A stretch of DNA of 64,000 nucleotides, from assembly GCF_000003815.2 (NCBI RefSeq), contig NC_049997.1, positions 4,893,352-4,957,351 of the forward strand. Direction: 5' to 3'. A model generated the notes under the pieces. That model made no database searches, was not told where the DNA came from, and was given only the letters and a program-made list of their open reading frames with translations. The DNA comes from Branchiostoma floridae. Taxonomy: Eukaryota > Chordata > Leptocardii > Amphioxiformes > Branchiostomatidae. A program made the translations under genes and the position numbers. Shown here one piece after another: positions 34,601 through 45,424 of this stretch (its first letter is position 1; every line of letters begins with the position of its first letter).

Positions 34601-37600
34601 TGTCAATGTTCCGTTTAGCTAAATTATTACTGTATTCCTGTAGCTCAGTTCTTATGGCGGTTTCATCAGCTTTTTTCCAAAGTGAAACACGCCTGGGGCT
34701 TTGTTTGATTTTCTTAGGTTTAACATTAACAGTAATAACTGGGATGCCATCATGGTCCCCTATACCTGGGATCAGAGAACAAGTTTCAACAAGTGATGAA
34801 TTATTAGTTAAGAAAAGATCAAGGGTGTTATTGAGACGGGTTTGTTGATCCACAACCTGTTCGAGCCCAAAGTCATGTGTTAACTCTAAAAAATGCTTAG
34901 AAAGTGCACTATAGGGAGCGCTTGGGCTCACACATGAGTTGTTCCAGTCTATACCAGGGAAATTGAGATCCCCTCCTAGCCATACTTGGCCACCTTGTGG
35001 TTTAATCTTGTTTAATGAGGCTCTCAGTTTATCTACAAAGTCAATGTCTTTTGCATAAGTATGTGATCTGTAACAAGAACCAATTGTAATCGGTTTGGCT
35101 CCGTGGATCTCCAAGGTTGCCCATACCGTTTCACACTCAGTATCTAGATCTAATCTATGTGTAACTATCAAGTCGTTCTTGTAGGCAAGGAGAACACCCC
35201 CTCCCTTTCTCCCCAGTTCTCTGTCTTTCCTTATGACGGTATAGTCTGGGGGGAAAAGTTCACTACTGCCAACTGAGTCATTTAGATGTGTTTCTGAGCC
35301 TAGTATAATATCTGGAGAATGCTGGTCTAAGCATGCTGCTAGATCAGCAGTTTTGTTGCGTATGCCCTGGAAATTTATGACACATGTTTTTAATTTCTGT
35401 TTGGGGGGCTTGCGTCTACTTGGCTTGGCTTTAGCCTTAAGAGGCGATGAAGCGGCCAAGGGTGACTTGGCAATTCCCGGGTTTGACAGGTTGTTATGAT
35501 TCCCATCAGGGCAGGAATTGCAAGAAGAGTTGGTTTGTGAATGTATCGAAGACAAACTTTCGAAACTGTTAGACAGCTCGAAGTCACTATTATTAAAGAG
35601 TGAACTTGAGAAGTTAGGCATTCCGCATTGACAGCATATCCATTCTAAGCTATTGTGTTCCGCCAGAACATTGTAGTTTGCAGTAGACATGGACATACAA
35701 TCAACATGATACCAACCATGGCATTCATCACATGCTACAGCTCTTTGATTCCACTTGGCAGCTTTGCCACACAAGAGACAAGGAAATTTAGGTTTGTAGG
35801 GGCCGGGATTTGGATGCACGTCCCCTGACTGTGTTAACACAACAAGGAGGGCTATAGATACAGAAATTGACTTGAGTGGGTTTCTAGGTGAGTTGGGTCT
35901 GTCTTTCTGGTGTTTGTGGAAACTCAGTAAGTTTAGTATGCCAGGAGTAAACTTAAAGTCAGAGTTTGGGGCCATGAGCAAGTTGGAGTTTGCTGGACCC
36001 TCCCTGTTTACATGGACTAACAGTTGGTTTGAGAGGGAGTAGAGGCCCACTATTATTACTAACAAGTTTAATACATTTGACCACATCGTTGTTGCTTGTT
36101 CACGAATTACAATACTTGTTCCCAAAATACAATACTGTCTTAGTTTACTTACTACTTGGCGGTGTGGTCAGAAGTTTGCTGGAAGTATGTCGCTAGTGCA
36201 TGTGCGCACTTGCACCTATCGTGACGGTATAAGTGAAAAGACGGATTTGTAATGTCTTAACAACCTGAAATTTACTAATTCTACAATTCAATTTTATCCC
36301 TACCGGTCTACCGCTGCAGTCTTACCTTTGCCGCTCGCGACACATGAAAATTACAGGCTCATATTTTAGCCGTAGCGGGTACGACTGGAGAAAACAAGAT
36401 GGCTACCGCTAGGGGAGGTGGTCACGCGACCGTGGTCGCCCTCCCCCTTAGGTACTTGCGTGACTTTCGGTACTTGTTGCTTCAAAACTGGGTTTCTGAG
36501 AGTGGAATTTTCGCTCAAATTCCGTTCCTGGGTGTTCTTGGGATCCTCCGGTGGTGGTGTAGAGGACTTGCTCCTTGTAGTTTTGCCCGCGGCGAGAGTT
36601 TTAGGTGGTAAAGAACCCCCGTATCGCGGAAAGGTGTTCACACACCGCGCATGCGCACTCGAAGTGTGTTGACAATGTTGATATTTGATTAATGTGTCAC
36701 AATAATAACATGATAGAAAAGTACGTAGTATTTACATGATAATGCTAAAACCATCATAATAGTAATGATATAATAATTATATGAAATGTTGACATGTATG
36801 AAACGATCTGATCTTCACATAATGAGGTAATAATATGATAATGATATGATATAATGTGTTACAATATTATGGTAAAATGAAACGAAGTAATGATTTGATA
36901 ACTAAAATGATAACGAGAATAATGACATAATAATTACATGATATGATCTGTTAAGTATGTAATGTGGACTGTTAGACATAGGTTAATATGTAAGGGATGC
37001 TTTGCTTTTTCTGTATTATAATTTGTCATTGACAATAGAATTAAAAAAAACGTAAATGGTCAGCCCCGAGATGTACATGTATATACTCTCCTGAACCTGG
37101 TCATTTGCTATACCGACTGACGAAATCCATTTAGTGGTTATAGCAAATGACAATGACGAGGAATAGTTGGGACAATAATATTATGAACATTAATTTAAAA
37201 GGATACTATACTTTTCAATTCATTGGTCAAATTTCTGACAAAGCATGTGAACATTTACATTTATCCTTTTGGTACATAATTGGAGATTTTAGATTTCATT
37301 TAGAAACCCAAATTTGCACTGAAAATATTCGTAATATTGTAATCTTAGCCATGACAAATATTTTGCAAAATCATCTCAACTGTACTGATGAATATTCCTT
37401 CCTACTCCTGCTGGATGTTGGTCTGATTGGTCAATTTTCTGTGACTTCTCCTTCTGATTGGACAATGGTGATTAAACATCGCCATCGGTGTCCATTGAAT
37501 TTAACACTATTCAGAGGGGGGGGGGGGGGCATTTGAGGCCTGCGCAAATTTCGCATAATTTCGCATAATGCCAGAACGGCTTACGCTAGAAAAAATCTCT

Positions 37601-38833
37601 AATTTCGGTCCAATGTATTTTTCAAGTTTATTTGCTACATTACTGCTATTTTATTGCATAAATAAAATCTTATGTTGTTTAGAATCGTCAAGGATCGACC
37701 AAAAAAGCACCGACGATTAAGATATGAAACATATCCGTTAACATACCTGCCAAACAGTTTTCCGCCAGTCACTTTCTTGTACCTTAGTATGCCATGGTAG
37801 CCTGGTTTGTCACAAGAAATGTTGGCGGCTTTCTCACAATACCACCAGGCGCCTGCATGCGGGTCCGAGTAGTTACAAACTGCACTGGTCTTCTTGAAGA
37901 TGGCCGGGTCTACGTTACACTCGGTGTCGATCTTGTTTTTAAATTTTCGAAACATTACTAGGTCAAAAGGATATTTTCGAATAGTTCTTTCTATGACATC
38001 GATAGCTTGCCGTGGGTGGACCAATTGAATTTTGATGGTGACCTCCCCCTCCCACAACAGTCGGAACGTCGCCGTGTAAGTACCGTTCTGGTGGTCCGTT
38101 ATGATACCGACTGCACCAGAACCTGCCTTTCCTTTCACTTGGGTAAGGATGGACGCACGAAAGAAATCACCAATGTTTGTAACTATGTTGTTTCTTGTAT
38201 CTTTGGCAGAGATAACAATATGTAACGTATCTCCGACAGAATATTGCCTGCCTGACTCAGAAGCCAAGGAAAACTTTAGCTGTTGCAAATAAACATCAGC
38301 AGAAAATGGTTCAGTCGTTTGTAACACCGTAGAAAATGGTTCGGTCGTTTTTAACCCCTGAGAAAATGGCTTGGTCGTTTTTAACTCCGGTGAAAACGGT
38401 TTGGTCGTTTTTAGCACCGAAGAAAACAGTTTGGTTGTTTGTAACACCGGAGAAAATGGTTCGGTCGTTTTTAGCACCGGAAAAAATGGTTTAGTCATTT
38501 TCCACGCCGAGTTCTCTGTTACAGCCGAATCATTCCTCCTTTTTCGAAATGAAGGTATATCATTGGAAGATTTTGCCGGAAACCATTGCATTTTCATCCT
38601 TTGTTGGCTGATCCAATGGGCGTCCTAGGAAAAAATAAAAGACATGGCGTCACCTGTTGTTCACTAGAATATTAAGAGACCTCTCAGAAAATTTTGAAGT
38701 TTAAAGTACGATTATTGTGTACCTCGGAGATGTTGTAGTACAGTAGTAATGTTGCAATACCCAGTGCGAGTACTGTACCAAACCACATGCGCATTCGTCC
38801 ACCCACAAGCAATTTCCTTCCACCATTCGCCAT
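30852..38833 (-). CDS. NXPE family-like PC-esterase protein, paralog B (four exons, 622 aa)
   Basis: Exons are 38833-38723, 38624-37747, 32076-32015 and 31669-30852. Their sum is 1869 bp, 623 codons including TGA, with GT/AG sites and phases 0, 2, 1. The predicted protein is a type II membrane protein: signal anchor (residues ~17-34), Thr/Pro stem with seven 10-residue repeats, neurexophilin-like Cys block, then PC-esterase domain with S429 in GDS and D599/H602 in D-x-x-H. Family knowledge: NXPE/PC-esterase proteins are secretory-pathway enzymes acting on acylated glycans, and many members remain uncharacterised. Invertebrate lineages, notably amphioxus, carry many tandem copies. The 5.7-kb gap between exons 2 and 3 contains a CR1-like LINE. 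Exon boundaries were inferred by eye and by agreement with paralog A. Confidence 0.85.
31700..31995. other. Intron 3 of NXPE-like B
   Basis: The sequence matches the A intron (24660-24940) in order. No other coding signal. Confidence 0.5.
32015..32076 (-). CDS. NXPE-like B exon 3 (small)
   Basis: 62 bp, acceptor GTTACAG|GGGC, donor AAAAAG|GTAGGCC, phase 2 to 1. It reads GNSALKKTISGSPSVINVQK. It aligns with A exon 3, two codons shorter. Confidence 0.72.
32615..34121 (-). pseudogene. LINE reverse transcriptase and C-terminal domain (frameshifted)
   Basis: It continues the endonuclease frame after one TAA. The N-terminal RT segment (LNPHKASGPDGLPTRILK, then ANISPIFKKGDRTDPANYRP) precedes the 314-codon frame 33857-32913. 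Visible RT motifs are DFAKAFDKVPHDRL, SGVPQGTVLGPLLF and the catalytic LFADD (33414-33425). A frameshift at ~32945 moves to the frame ending at 32615 (…RDWNSLPYEVTEI…). It is mostly intact; activity of this copy is unlikely because of the stop and shifts. Confidence 0.85.
34122..36086 (-). CDS. LINE ORF: 2A-like motif, PHD finger, AP endonuclease
   Basis: Start at ATG 36086 (a longer frame from 36125 uses TTG). Residues 1-27 are hydrophobic, like a signal sequence. G-D-V-H-P-N-P-G-P lies at residues 88-96 (35799-35825) after a hydrophobic stretch, resembling the 2A ribosome-skipping consensus D-V/I-E-x-N-P-G-P with His for Glu. A C4HC3 PHD finger follows (C103, C106, C119, C122, H127, C130, C151, C154). 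The endonuclease spans ~238-450 with N238 (INFQG), E265 (SETH), D373/N375 (GGDLNF) and D444/H445 (GDHDG) visible. A Lys-rich linker leads toward RT. The last ~25 residues before TAA 34122-34124 are frame-shifted relative to the expected protein. The product would nick DNA for target-primed reverse transcription. Confidence 0.85.
   Translation of the reverse strand: MWSNVLNLLVIIVGLYSLSNQLLVHVNREGPANSNLLMAPNSDFKFTPGILNLLSFHKHQKDRPNSPRNPLKSISVSIALLVVLTQSGDVHPNPGPYKPKFPCLLCGKAAKWNQRAVACDECHGWYHVDCMSMSTANYNVLAEHNSLEWICCQCGMPNFSSSLFNNSDFELSNSFESLSSIHSQTNSSCNSCPDGNHNNLSNPGIAKSPLAASSPLKAKAKPSRRKPPKQKLKTCVINFQGIRNKTADLAACLDQHSPDIILGSETHLNDSVGSSELFPPDYTVIRKDRELGRKGGGVLLAYKNDLIVTHRLDLDTECETVWATLEIHGAKPITIGSCYRSHTYAKDIDFVDKLRASLNKIKPQGGQVWLGGDLNFPGIDWNNSCVSPSAPYSALSKHFLELTHDFGLEQVVDQQTRLNNTLDLFLTNNSSLVETCSLIPGIGDHDGIPVITVNVKPKKIKQSPRRVSLWKKADETAIRTELQEYSNNLAKRNIDNCTTEELYNEFVDKIKIVMDKYVPSKTVNNNNFSPWINNKVRKIHKKKQRAYNSYRKNPTTENLTKFRTIRKRAKKTTRQNYRKYVNSICSDSPKKFWSHIKHLKQDTTGIPSLKQKGKLETDNILNNQFMALSLHERMNTCPTSPVVLSPLCLTFPSM
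36646..36657. promoter_or_regulatory. NRF1-type palindrome CGCGCATGCGCA at the LINE 5' end
   Basis: Perfect fit to YGCGCAYGCGCR. It is located just upstream of the GC-rich 5' region of the LINE. It may drive LINE transcription (inference). Confidence 0.5.
36670..37130. other. AT-rich intron sequence
   Basis: Cryptically simple 'aatgatatgataat' repeats at 36690-36960. Nothing else is seen. Confidence 0.5.
37505..37685. mobile_element. Truncated second copy of the CCCTATTCAG piggyBac-like MITE
   Basis: TTAA (37501-37504) is followed by CACTATTCAGAGGGGG with a poly-G run. Sequence at 37616-37680 (tttatttgctacattactg…ataaataaaatcttat) matches 22238-22300. The right end is missing. Confidence 0.65.
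37747..38624 (-). CDS. NXPE-like B exon 2: stem repeat and neurexophilin-like domain
   Basis: 878 bp, acceptor TTTTCCTAG|GACGCC, donor GGCAG|GTATGT. It is 162 bp longer than the A exon. Six extra 30-bp units (180 bp) minus two small deletions (6 and 12 bp) account for the difference exactly. It contains the conserved CNVDPAIF…CNYSDPHAGAWWYCEKAANISC block and the GGKLFG end. Confidence 0.88.
38298..38507 (-). repeat. Seven 30-bp coding repeats in the NXPE-like B stem
   Basis: Minus-strand units of ten residues with consensus V-L-K-T-T-E/K-P-F-S-P. They are in frame and free of stops. Paralog A has one unit. The Thr/Ser/Pro content suggests an O-glycosylated stalk (inference). Confidence 0.9.
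38723..38833 (-). CDS. NXPE-like B exon 1: signal anchor
   Basis: 37 codons from ATG 38833-38831, donor GAG|GTACAC, phase 0. It has a basic N-terminus (RKLLVGGRMR) and hydrophobic MWFGTVLALGIATLLLYY. The longer frame upstream would use TTG and is not needed; the ATG matches paralog A exactly in position. Confidence 0.8.
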
Positions 38834-38899
38834 GTCCTTGTTGGGAGAGAACAAAGATAACAACTTCAAACTTCCTCAGTTTTCTGTCAAAAAAAGTAA

Positions 38900-41730
38900 A
38901 GATGGGCAATACCTCAATCTTGTGGATTTATGTACTTGCACATATCGCGTTTTTCCATCAACCTGAAGCAGGTAGTCGATTCGGCCCTCGATTCGTAGCC
39001 GGCGTTTTAGTTTGCATTTCGTCTTTACAGAGAAGGTAGCATCTGATTCAGACGACGATTCGAAAAAACTGTTTTTTTTTAAATTTCATTTCAAACCTAA
39101 ATCAATATCAAGAATTGCTGCATATTGTCTATTACCGAACAATTTTTCTAAATTTTGAATTATGAAAGTAACAGTGAATTGCATGAAATATTATTGATGT
39201 AAGAAAGCAAGTGTAGTTTACCAAGGAAAAACCTTGTTAACGTCGATATTGGCAAATTCTGTGAAAAATGTCAAATTGTCAATATTCCGTTGCCATGGCT
39301 ACACTAAAAAATAATGAATCTTACATTATTGACTTGAAATCGTGTCAGCAAGATATTTTTTTATATTTACCCAATTTTGGTAGCTTTACCGCAAGCCGTT
39401 TAGGAGTTATGCGACATAAAAGTTGCTAAAGGCCGCCCCCTCCCCCCTCCTTGTTTTTTATGGCAAAATTTGATCCCTCTGATCCTTTGCATAGATCATG
39501 ATAATGAGTTGGAATTAATAACATCTTAATATGTCAAAATATTCCTCTTGCATTGACAAAGCAATGTATGTGCAATGATCACCGATTAAAATTGGAAAGA
39601 AGATTCTATTGAACTAAATATTTCGGGGTCCGTTTGGCCCCCACTCGGCCATTTTAGTCGCAAAAAAGGCTCGGGTGTTTGAGGGTTAACCATTTGCTAC
39701 GTACCTACACTTTAAAATAAATCACGCTATTACTTCTGTACCATATCCAGTTATTCTGATTTAAAATTATGACAAAAACGCCCCTACATTCAACGAAAGG
39801 CTATTAGGAGACCTAGACCTTCCTCACTTCCTTGTCAGCCAAACATCTCTTTACTATTCCACTTTGAATACAGTACCATCCTTAGACAAAAGATTTGAAA
39901 AACGGATGTACACAGCACCATAACAAGATTTCATCAAGAACTCGGTACATGCAGAATATCAACATAGTCAAATCAAAAAAGGTATCCTTGGGTTATAATG
40001 CCTCTAAAAAGTAATGAGGGAATGACGTACAGTTAGTGATATGATAATGTTGAGAGCACACATATGTGTGGGCCCCACACATATACATTGTGTAGACCAT
40101 GGACATTACAGGATACCATATACCGAATACTGGTCTATTCAGAGGTTCTCTTATGCTGACCGCAAATACTCAGAAATATAGACATACCCGAACACAAAAA
40201 AATAATACCTCCTTTTTTAGGAGGTAAAAATAGAGAAAACCCGGATGTTCCGGGGAGTTCTGCTCTTGGATTATTCTGTTTACGGACACCAAAACACAAA
40301 CCAAGGCAGGGAAAACCATAACCATTCCGGCGCAAAGGTACGTATTTAGGGTCAGCAAAATGCTACCCAAACGTAATCAGGGATTTACATACGGTATATG
40401 GTATGATAATGTTGAGAGCATACATATTATATTAATATACAGACGATGGATACCACTGGACCTCAGTTATACCCCCTTTTCACTAGGACGGCGCCCTCTT
40501 CGCGCTCTCTTAGCGACCTAAAATTTGACAGATCGCTCAACGAATTGTATAGAAAAGAAACGAATCTTTTTACACTTTGTGATTCTTGCTGTCTTCTCGG
40601 TCACACTTTTTCATTTTGTAGGATATACCTAGTATGAAAGTGAAGGTTAGACATATCCTATGTAGGTCGCAGTCAGAGTGCAGCGCGATCGCCGTCTAAG
40701 GGGGGCTAAGTAGGAGTTTGTTGCCAGTCCGGGAGCAAGCCGGACAGTAATGTTTACCACATAATTCAAACATGTCAAAATGTGAGTCTACACATTCTCC
40801 ATATACAGCAGCGTGAATAAGTCTTAAAAATTTCCTGTCAGGCATAATAATATTAAAAATAAAAGAATACTGCACATCCTACTCTTCGTTGCAAAGTTCA
40901 GGTCGCCAAATTAGCAAACAGCAGAGTTCAGGCGGCAAAATCATTAATGTTGTCGGAGACAGGACACGAGGGTTGGCCAAATCCAGCGAGACGGCTAGGC
41001 GAACGGTTCGTGGGATCGGCTAGCGACGTGGACCGACCATTGTACGAAACAGACTCTATGCCACGACGGCAGGATGGCTAAATAGGCCGCAAGGCACGTC
41101 GGGTGATTGGCGTCGATTGGCAACATGGCGGGATCACTAAAAATTCAAATATAAACTGCCAACTTGTCAAAAACACGGGGATGAAAAGTGCAATCCTGCT
41201 TTTTACGTGCAAGCACCCCATCTGTCGAGATTGCACGGTACTGCAGCACGAGGCCAACATAGAGGATGCTGTGCGCATGAGTGACGCCAGTTATTGATGT
41301 TGCCACACTCTTTAAAATGATGCGGTCGTCTTTGGCAAAAGCAAACAACTATTTGCTGCGCTTGATACTGCAGTTATAGCACAATGGAAATATGGAATGC
41401 AGTGTAAAATGTGATATTGATAAAGGTCATATACACGAATTTACTGTTCTCGAGAAAACTTTGGGACCAAAATACTTAATAATTTGCCTCAAGAGCTGAT
41501 ATGATATGTGTTCATCCGCATACGACCATTGCTTATTTCTTTATACTTTACATCATCGTTTAATGGTATGTTTGCTTTGTTATTCTTCATGTGGAATTAA
41601 GGGTTAATGACCCGCCCCGAGGTGTATATGGTATCATAACGCCTGGGCCTTTGCTATAACCACCGAATAAAACCACCAAGTGAGCGAAGCGAATGATAAT
41701 ATCGTTTATATGTTTGGTTGGTATGGTTAT
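38900..41730. other. Upstream flank of NXPE-like B
   Basis: Partly the duplicate of 27560-30350. 39060-39990 has no counterpart recognised in the A flank and no exon. Several 60-70 codon ORFs show no signatures. Confidence 0.5.
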
Positions 41731-41929
41731 AGTGTTGGGTCTGATTTATTTTTCTGTCACGCAATACCATTTTATCACACTGACACTGACAACCATCAAA
41801 AACAAAGACACACTTTAACCATAACTATTTCATTTTAATGTAGAGTTTCCGAATAAAAGTACAAATTGTTTAAACTTATAATGTTTAAACTCATAGTCTT
41901 CTTTATTCATTAGGAACAATATCAAAAGA

Positions 41930-42452
41930 CAGCACAAACCTTCAGACACTTGAAAAAAGAAGGATTGACTTGTGCTTGAAATTCGCCAAGAAGCTCGACC
42001 CCTCATTGCTCCCGCCAAGGGCTGGCGAGATCCACGGTAGATCCACGAGAAACTCGGACTTGTTCAAAACAGTAAGATGCAGAACCATCCGTTACAGAAA
42101 CTCCACCCTTCCATTCTTAGTAAGACTGTTAAACAAACATAGCTAAACAATAGTAGATTTGGAATGTTCTAATCACAATTGTATGTTTCCGTCTCTTGCC
42201 TTTACATCATGTATTTATATAAAGTTTTAAAGGATACTTAGTTTTAGTGTGTATAAGTGTTATTCATCAGATAGTCTTTAACTCGATGTACTAAGGATTT
42301 GATGGAAAAAAACGTGCAATTCAGCCAATTGGCTGCCAAATGTTTTTACTGAAGTTGTGTTGTGCAACAAATAAACCATTCATTCATTCATTCATTCATT
42401 CATTCATTCATTCATTCATTCATTCATTCATTCATTCATTCATACAGCAGAT
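41930..42452 (+). mobile_element. LINE 3' end with (CATT)n tail
   Basis: The plus frame ~41945-42142 reads LEKRRIDLCLKFAKKLDPSL … FKTVRCRTIRYRNSTLPFLVRLLNKHS and a stop. This is the typical C-terminus of LINEs with a 'FAKK … RTxRYxxSxxPFLxxLLN' ending. The 3' UTR runs to 'caacaaataaaccattcatt' and an (ATTC)n run at 42379-42444. The copy is 5' truncated. Confidence 0.75.
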
Positions 42453-42911
42453 GTAACACTGGTGTCAGCTTCAGGTACTAACCGACTTGCATGGTTTACA
42501 ATAACTTGATCTTCATTGTTATTTCACTGTGACGGGAACAAACCAGTTCATTGATAAATGAGCTTTATCACAATCTTTACATTTTGTCTTTCCGTACGCT
42601 TATCGCTTGTTCAAGCCTGTAACATACGTAACCTGCGCTAACAAATGACACATTGGATTGCTTTGCCCCTCTAATGCTTTTACCTGTCACAAATGTTCTT
42701 CAATATCAACCATCTACGTAAGGTTAAGATGTTCATTGATGTCCAGCACGATGGAAAACTACAACAAACCTTATTTTTTTGCTGTGTTCTTGATGTTAAC
42801 TGAAACAACCAGGTTCTATCTTTAACTTAGTGTTACATGTCTGGATATGTGATAACAATTGAGTAATCATAAAATCCTAGAATGGATCCCAGTGATAAAA
42901 AGCCACGAAGT

Positions 42912-43115
42912 TCCTTGTGTTTGGATTAACTCGTAGTGCGTTAGGTTGAGAACCAAGGGGTCCCGGGTTCGATTCTCGCCATACCCTTGGGAAAGGCACA
43001 TTTCTCACCCCACCCAAGTGTAAAAATGGGTACCTGACTTCGGTTGGGGAGGTAAAAAATGGTGGAAGGAGAGGGATGGGCTCCACCTTCCAATACCATA
43101 CCCTAGACACAGTGG
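42912..43115 (+). mobile_element. tRNA-derived SINE, copy 1
   Basis: B-box-like 'gggttcgattctcgcc' is followed by the shared body 'cttgggaaaggcac…ccacccaagtgtaaaaatgggtacctgacttcggttgggg'. The head is degraded. The body recurs at 59790-59840 and 62560-62635. Confidence 0.7.
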
Positions 43116-43119
43116 ATAA

Positions 43120-44010
43120 CAACCCACTGACTCTACGGCATCAAATGGCCCATTGAACTATCACATAAAACCTCAGTTAATAGAATTTTCATCAATCAGT
43201 GACTACCTTTTTAAAAGGTAAACACACATACCTCCAAATTTTCGATGGCTATCATTCCAACTTGCTCACGGAGTGACCTAGATCTCGCGAGAGTTGCGAG
43301 AACTAGGTCGAGACTTGCGTGGATATAAGTCTTATTGAGTACCAATTCTGCCCCGTAGTTATCAACTCAATGTCTACTTCAACTGGATAAGGTAAGGAAA
43401 TTAGTTCCGCACATTTGAAAAGTATTCAGTCTACTGTTCTAGTATTAACTGCAAGTTTGTTTTAGTATCGATGAAGAAGAGTGGTGGATGTCACTCGAAA
43501 CGTCTGGGAGTTATCTGCGAATCTCATTCAACTGTGGAGATTGAATTGACTTAAAAGTCGTGTATTAGTGGCCCAACTTTAAGGTGTCTTAGAATACGAA
43601 GCCACATATCTAATTGGAAATAAGGAACTTCATGGCATTACCATTGTGATGGCATAACTTTTGCACACTAAGTCAACTGGTTTTCAATGTGAACTTTTAG
43701 TAATATGTCTGTCAGCCCATATCACCACAGGTCAGATATTTGGTATGTTATTGGAGGTGGTAAAAGGAAGAAGCGGTTAGATTATTAGGCCTCCTATCAA
43801 CTTTCTACGATCCTACAACGGAACTTGCGGTTTCTATATCTCGTTTTTGTTTTGTTTTTGGACATGCTATTGATTGGACATGATTTAGTAACTCATAGAT
43901 ATCTTTTATCTATTACAGCATGTATACTTCGGTTACGGCGTGTCTGAGGATGTTGTAGTCCATGTTTTAAACCAGTTGATTGTGCTAGCAAATATACTTG
44001 TAAATCAATG
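43120..44010. other. No gene recognised; palindrome and retroelement-like tail
   Basis: Palindrome 'gacctagatctcgcgagagttgcgagaactaggtc' lies at about 43275-43310. 43465-43555 contains 'gatgaagaagagtggtggat' and 'gtcactcgaaacgtc', a pattern often seen near the ends of retroelements in invertebrates; the family is unresolved. Confidence 0.35.
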
Positions 44011-44029
44011 ACATCGTTAATACTTACCT

Positions 44030-45000
44030 ACATTATATATATAATTACCTTGATGCACAAAGTCTCTTTCTTTGACAGATTTACCATATGTAACTTGTAG
44101 CCTTCTAGAAACTCGGGAAAATTCACAACCCGACTGTTGCCCACATTTCCAAACTGAAATGATATCAGGATCTGTCATCAGAAGGACAATGTGTCTTGTT
44201 TCTAGATAAATGATAACAAAATGCAAAAAAAACAACTAAATTACTTGTTAACGTTAGATGTTCTCTTTGCCCTGCATGAACAAATCCTATTGACACAGAG
44301 TCGACCTCCTTGACAGAGTCACCATCGAGAAAACTCACAATCTTGTTGTTTCCAACATTTTCATACCAAGGGTGAACGAAAACAAGATCTGTGATCTGGA
44401 CAATGTGTGCTTGTTTCTGAATAAGTGATGATGCAATGTTAACTAAAGTTAAACATCATATTCTCTCTATTGACCTATATAAACATATCCTATTGGCACA
44501 GAGTCTGCCTCTTTGACAAAATTACAATTATGTAAAATTGTAGCCTTCTAGAAACTCCGAAAACTCGGAAAACTTAAAATGTGAGTGTTTGTAACATTTC
44601 CGAAGCAAACTTGAATAATGTCAAGAGCTTTAAGAAGGACAATGTATACTTATTCCCGTTTAAGTGATAACGGCATGCAATAAAACTAGAGCCAATTGTT
44701 GATGCTGGTTTACCTTTATCCGTGGGGTAATCTATTTCCGTTATGTTTAAAAACAAGTTATATTTAGGGATGTTAAGTCGATGGTGGTATCAAACTGCGA
44801 TGTTGTGAAAATATCATAATTTTAAAACAACCGTCCTTCGACTTGATATCTCTGAATACCCTGTTTTCAAAAACAACGGATATAGGTGAACCAGCGTTAC
44901 ATGTTCTGTTTGACCTACATAAACATACCCTATCCGGATATCCGTGGAGAGTCTAGCTACCTTTTTGACAAAATTACAATTCTTGGGAATGCTTTACTTT
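44030..45000. repeat. Diverged tandem repeat, ~200-bp period, coding-like on minus strand
   Basis: Three to four units share '(ct)ttgaca(ga)a.ttac', 'ctagaaactc', 'aaggacaatgt' and 'gacct.cataaacatatcctat' blocks, beginning near 44035, 44262, 44459 and 44903. The first unit's minus strand is open for ~55 codons between an AG acceptor-like and GT donor-like site (HIVLLMTDPDIISVWKCGQQ…). The other units have stops or shifted frames. It may be duplicated exon remnants or a satellite; function unknown. Confidence 0.55.
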
Positions 45001-45017
45001 CAGAATTAGAAGTTCAA

Positions 45018-45100
45018 GAAGGGAACATGGAGTGTTCGCGGTAGTTTTGAATTCGCGGTGGCGTCATCCCACGAACTTGAAAAATAAATGCATTTACGGT
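45018..45100. mobile_element. Partial CGCGAA-type MITE (right end)
   Basis: 'ttcgcggtggcg…cacgaacttgaaaaataaatgcatttac' matches the right terminus of the element at 59361-59560. Confidence 0.5.
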
Positions 45101-45424
45101 ACTGTACTCCAGTCACATACTATTATAGCAAACCCGGCGCCTCTACGAACTGTCAGTCTAAAACCACTTACTGGTTACTCGGCAAGTGTGCTACAAAAGG
45201 ACAGGACAGTGCACTTTTGACTTTGACAGTGCCGGCGTGATCGACTGTCACTAATTTAACCCTATCTACCCTCTGAATACGCAGGACAGTACTACTTTTT
45301 AATCATACATTGTACGGAGAATGAATGCAGACCAAAAAGTGTCTTGTAAGAGTTCGTGTGTCTTGATGGTAGAAAGTACCTCAAATATTTCATCATTGCA
45401 ATACTGTTAAAATGTATAGTACGT

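Larger units (their letters stand above)
32350..36665 (-). mobile_element. Nearly full-length CR1-like LINE in NXPE-like B intron
   Basis: From a GC-rich 5' region (~36665) through the ORF with PHD finger, AP-type endonuclease and reverse transcriptase, to the 3' end at about 32350 with an (AACAAT/AAC)n-type tail. It carries an in-frame stop near 34122, apparent frameshifts near 34190, 34110 and 32945, and is otherwise well preserved. CR1-like is inferred from the PHD-EN-RT order and the C-terminal 'RDWNSLPYEVTE' segment. The exact termini are estimates. Confidence 0.8.

Noticed and set aside
43463..43510. Possible hammerhead ribozyme (gatga…stem…cgaaac)
   Set aside because: A GAGTG/CACTC stem is present but the CUGANGA core does not match, so no ribozyme is claimed.
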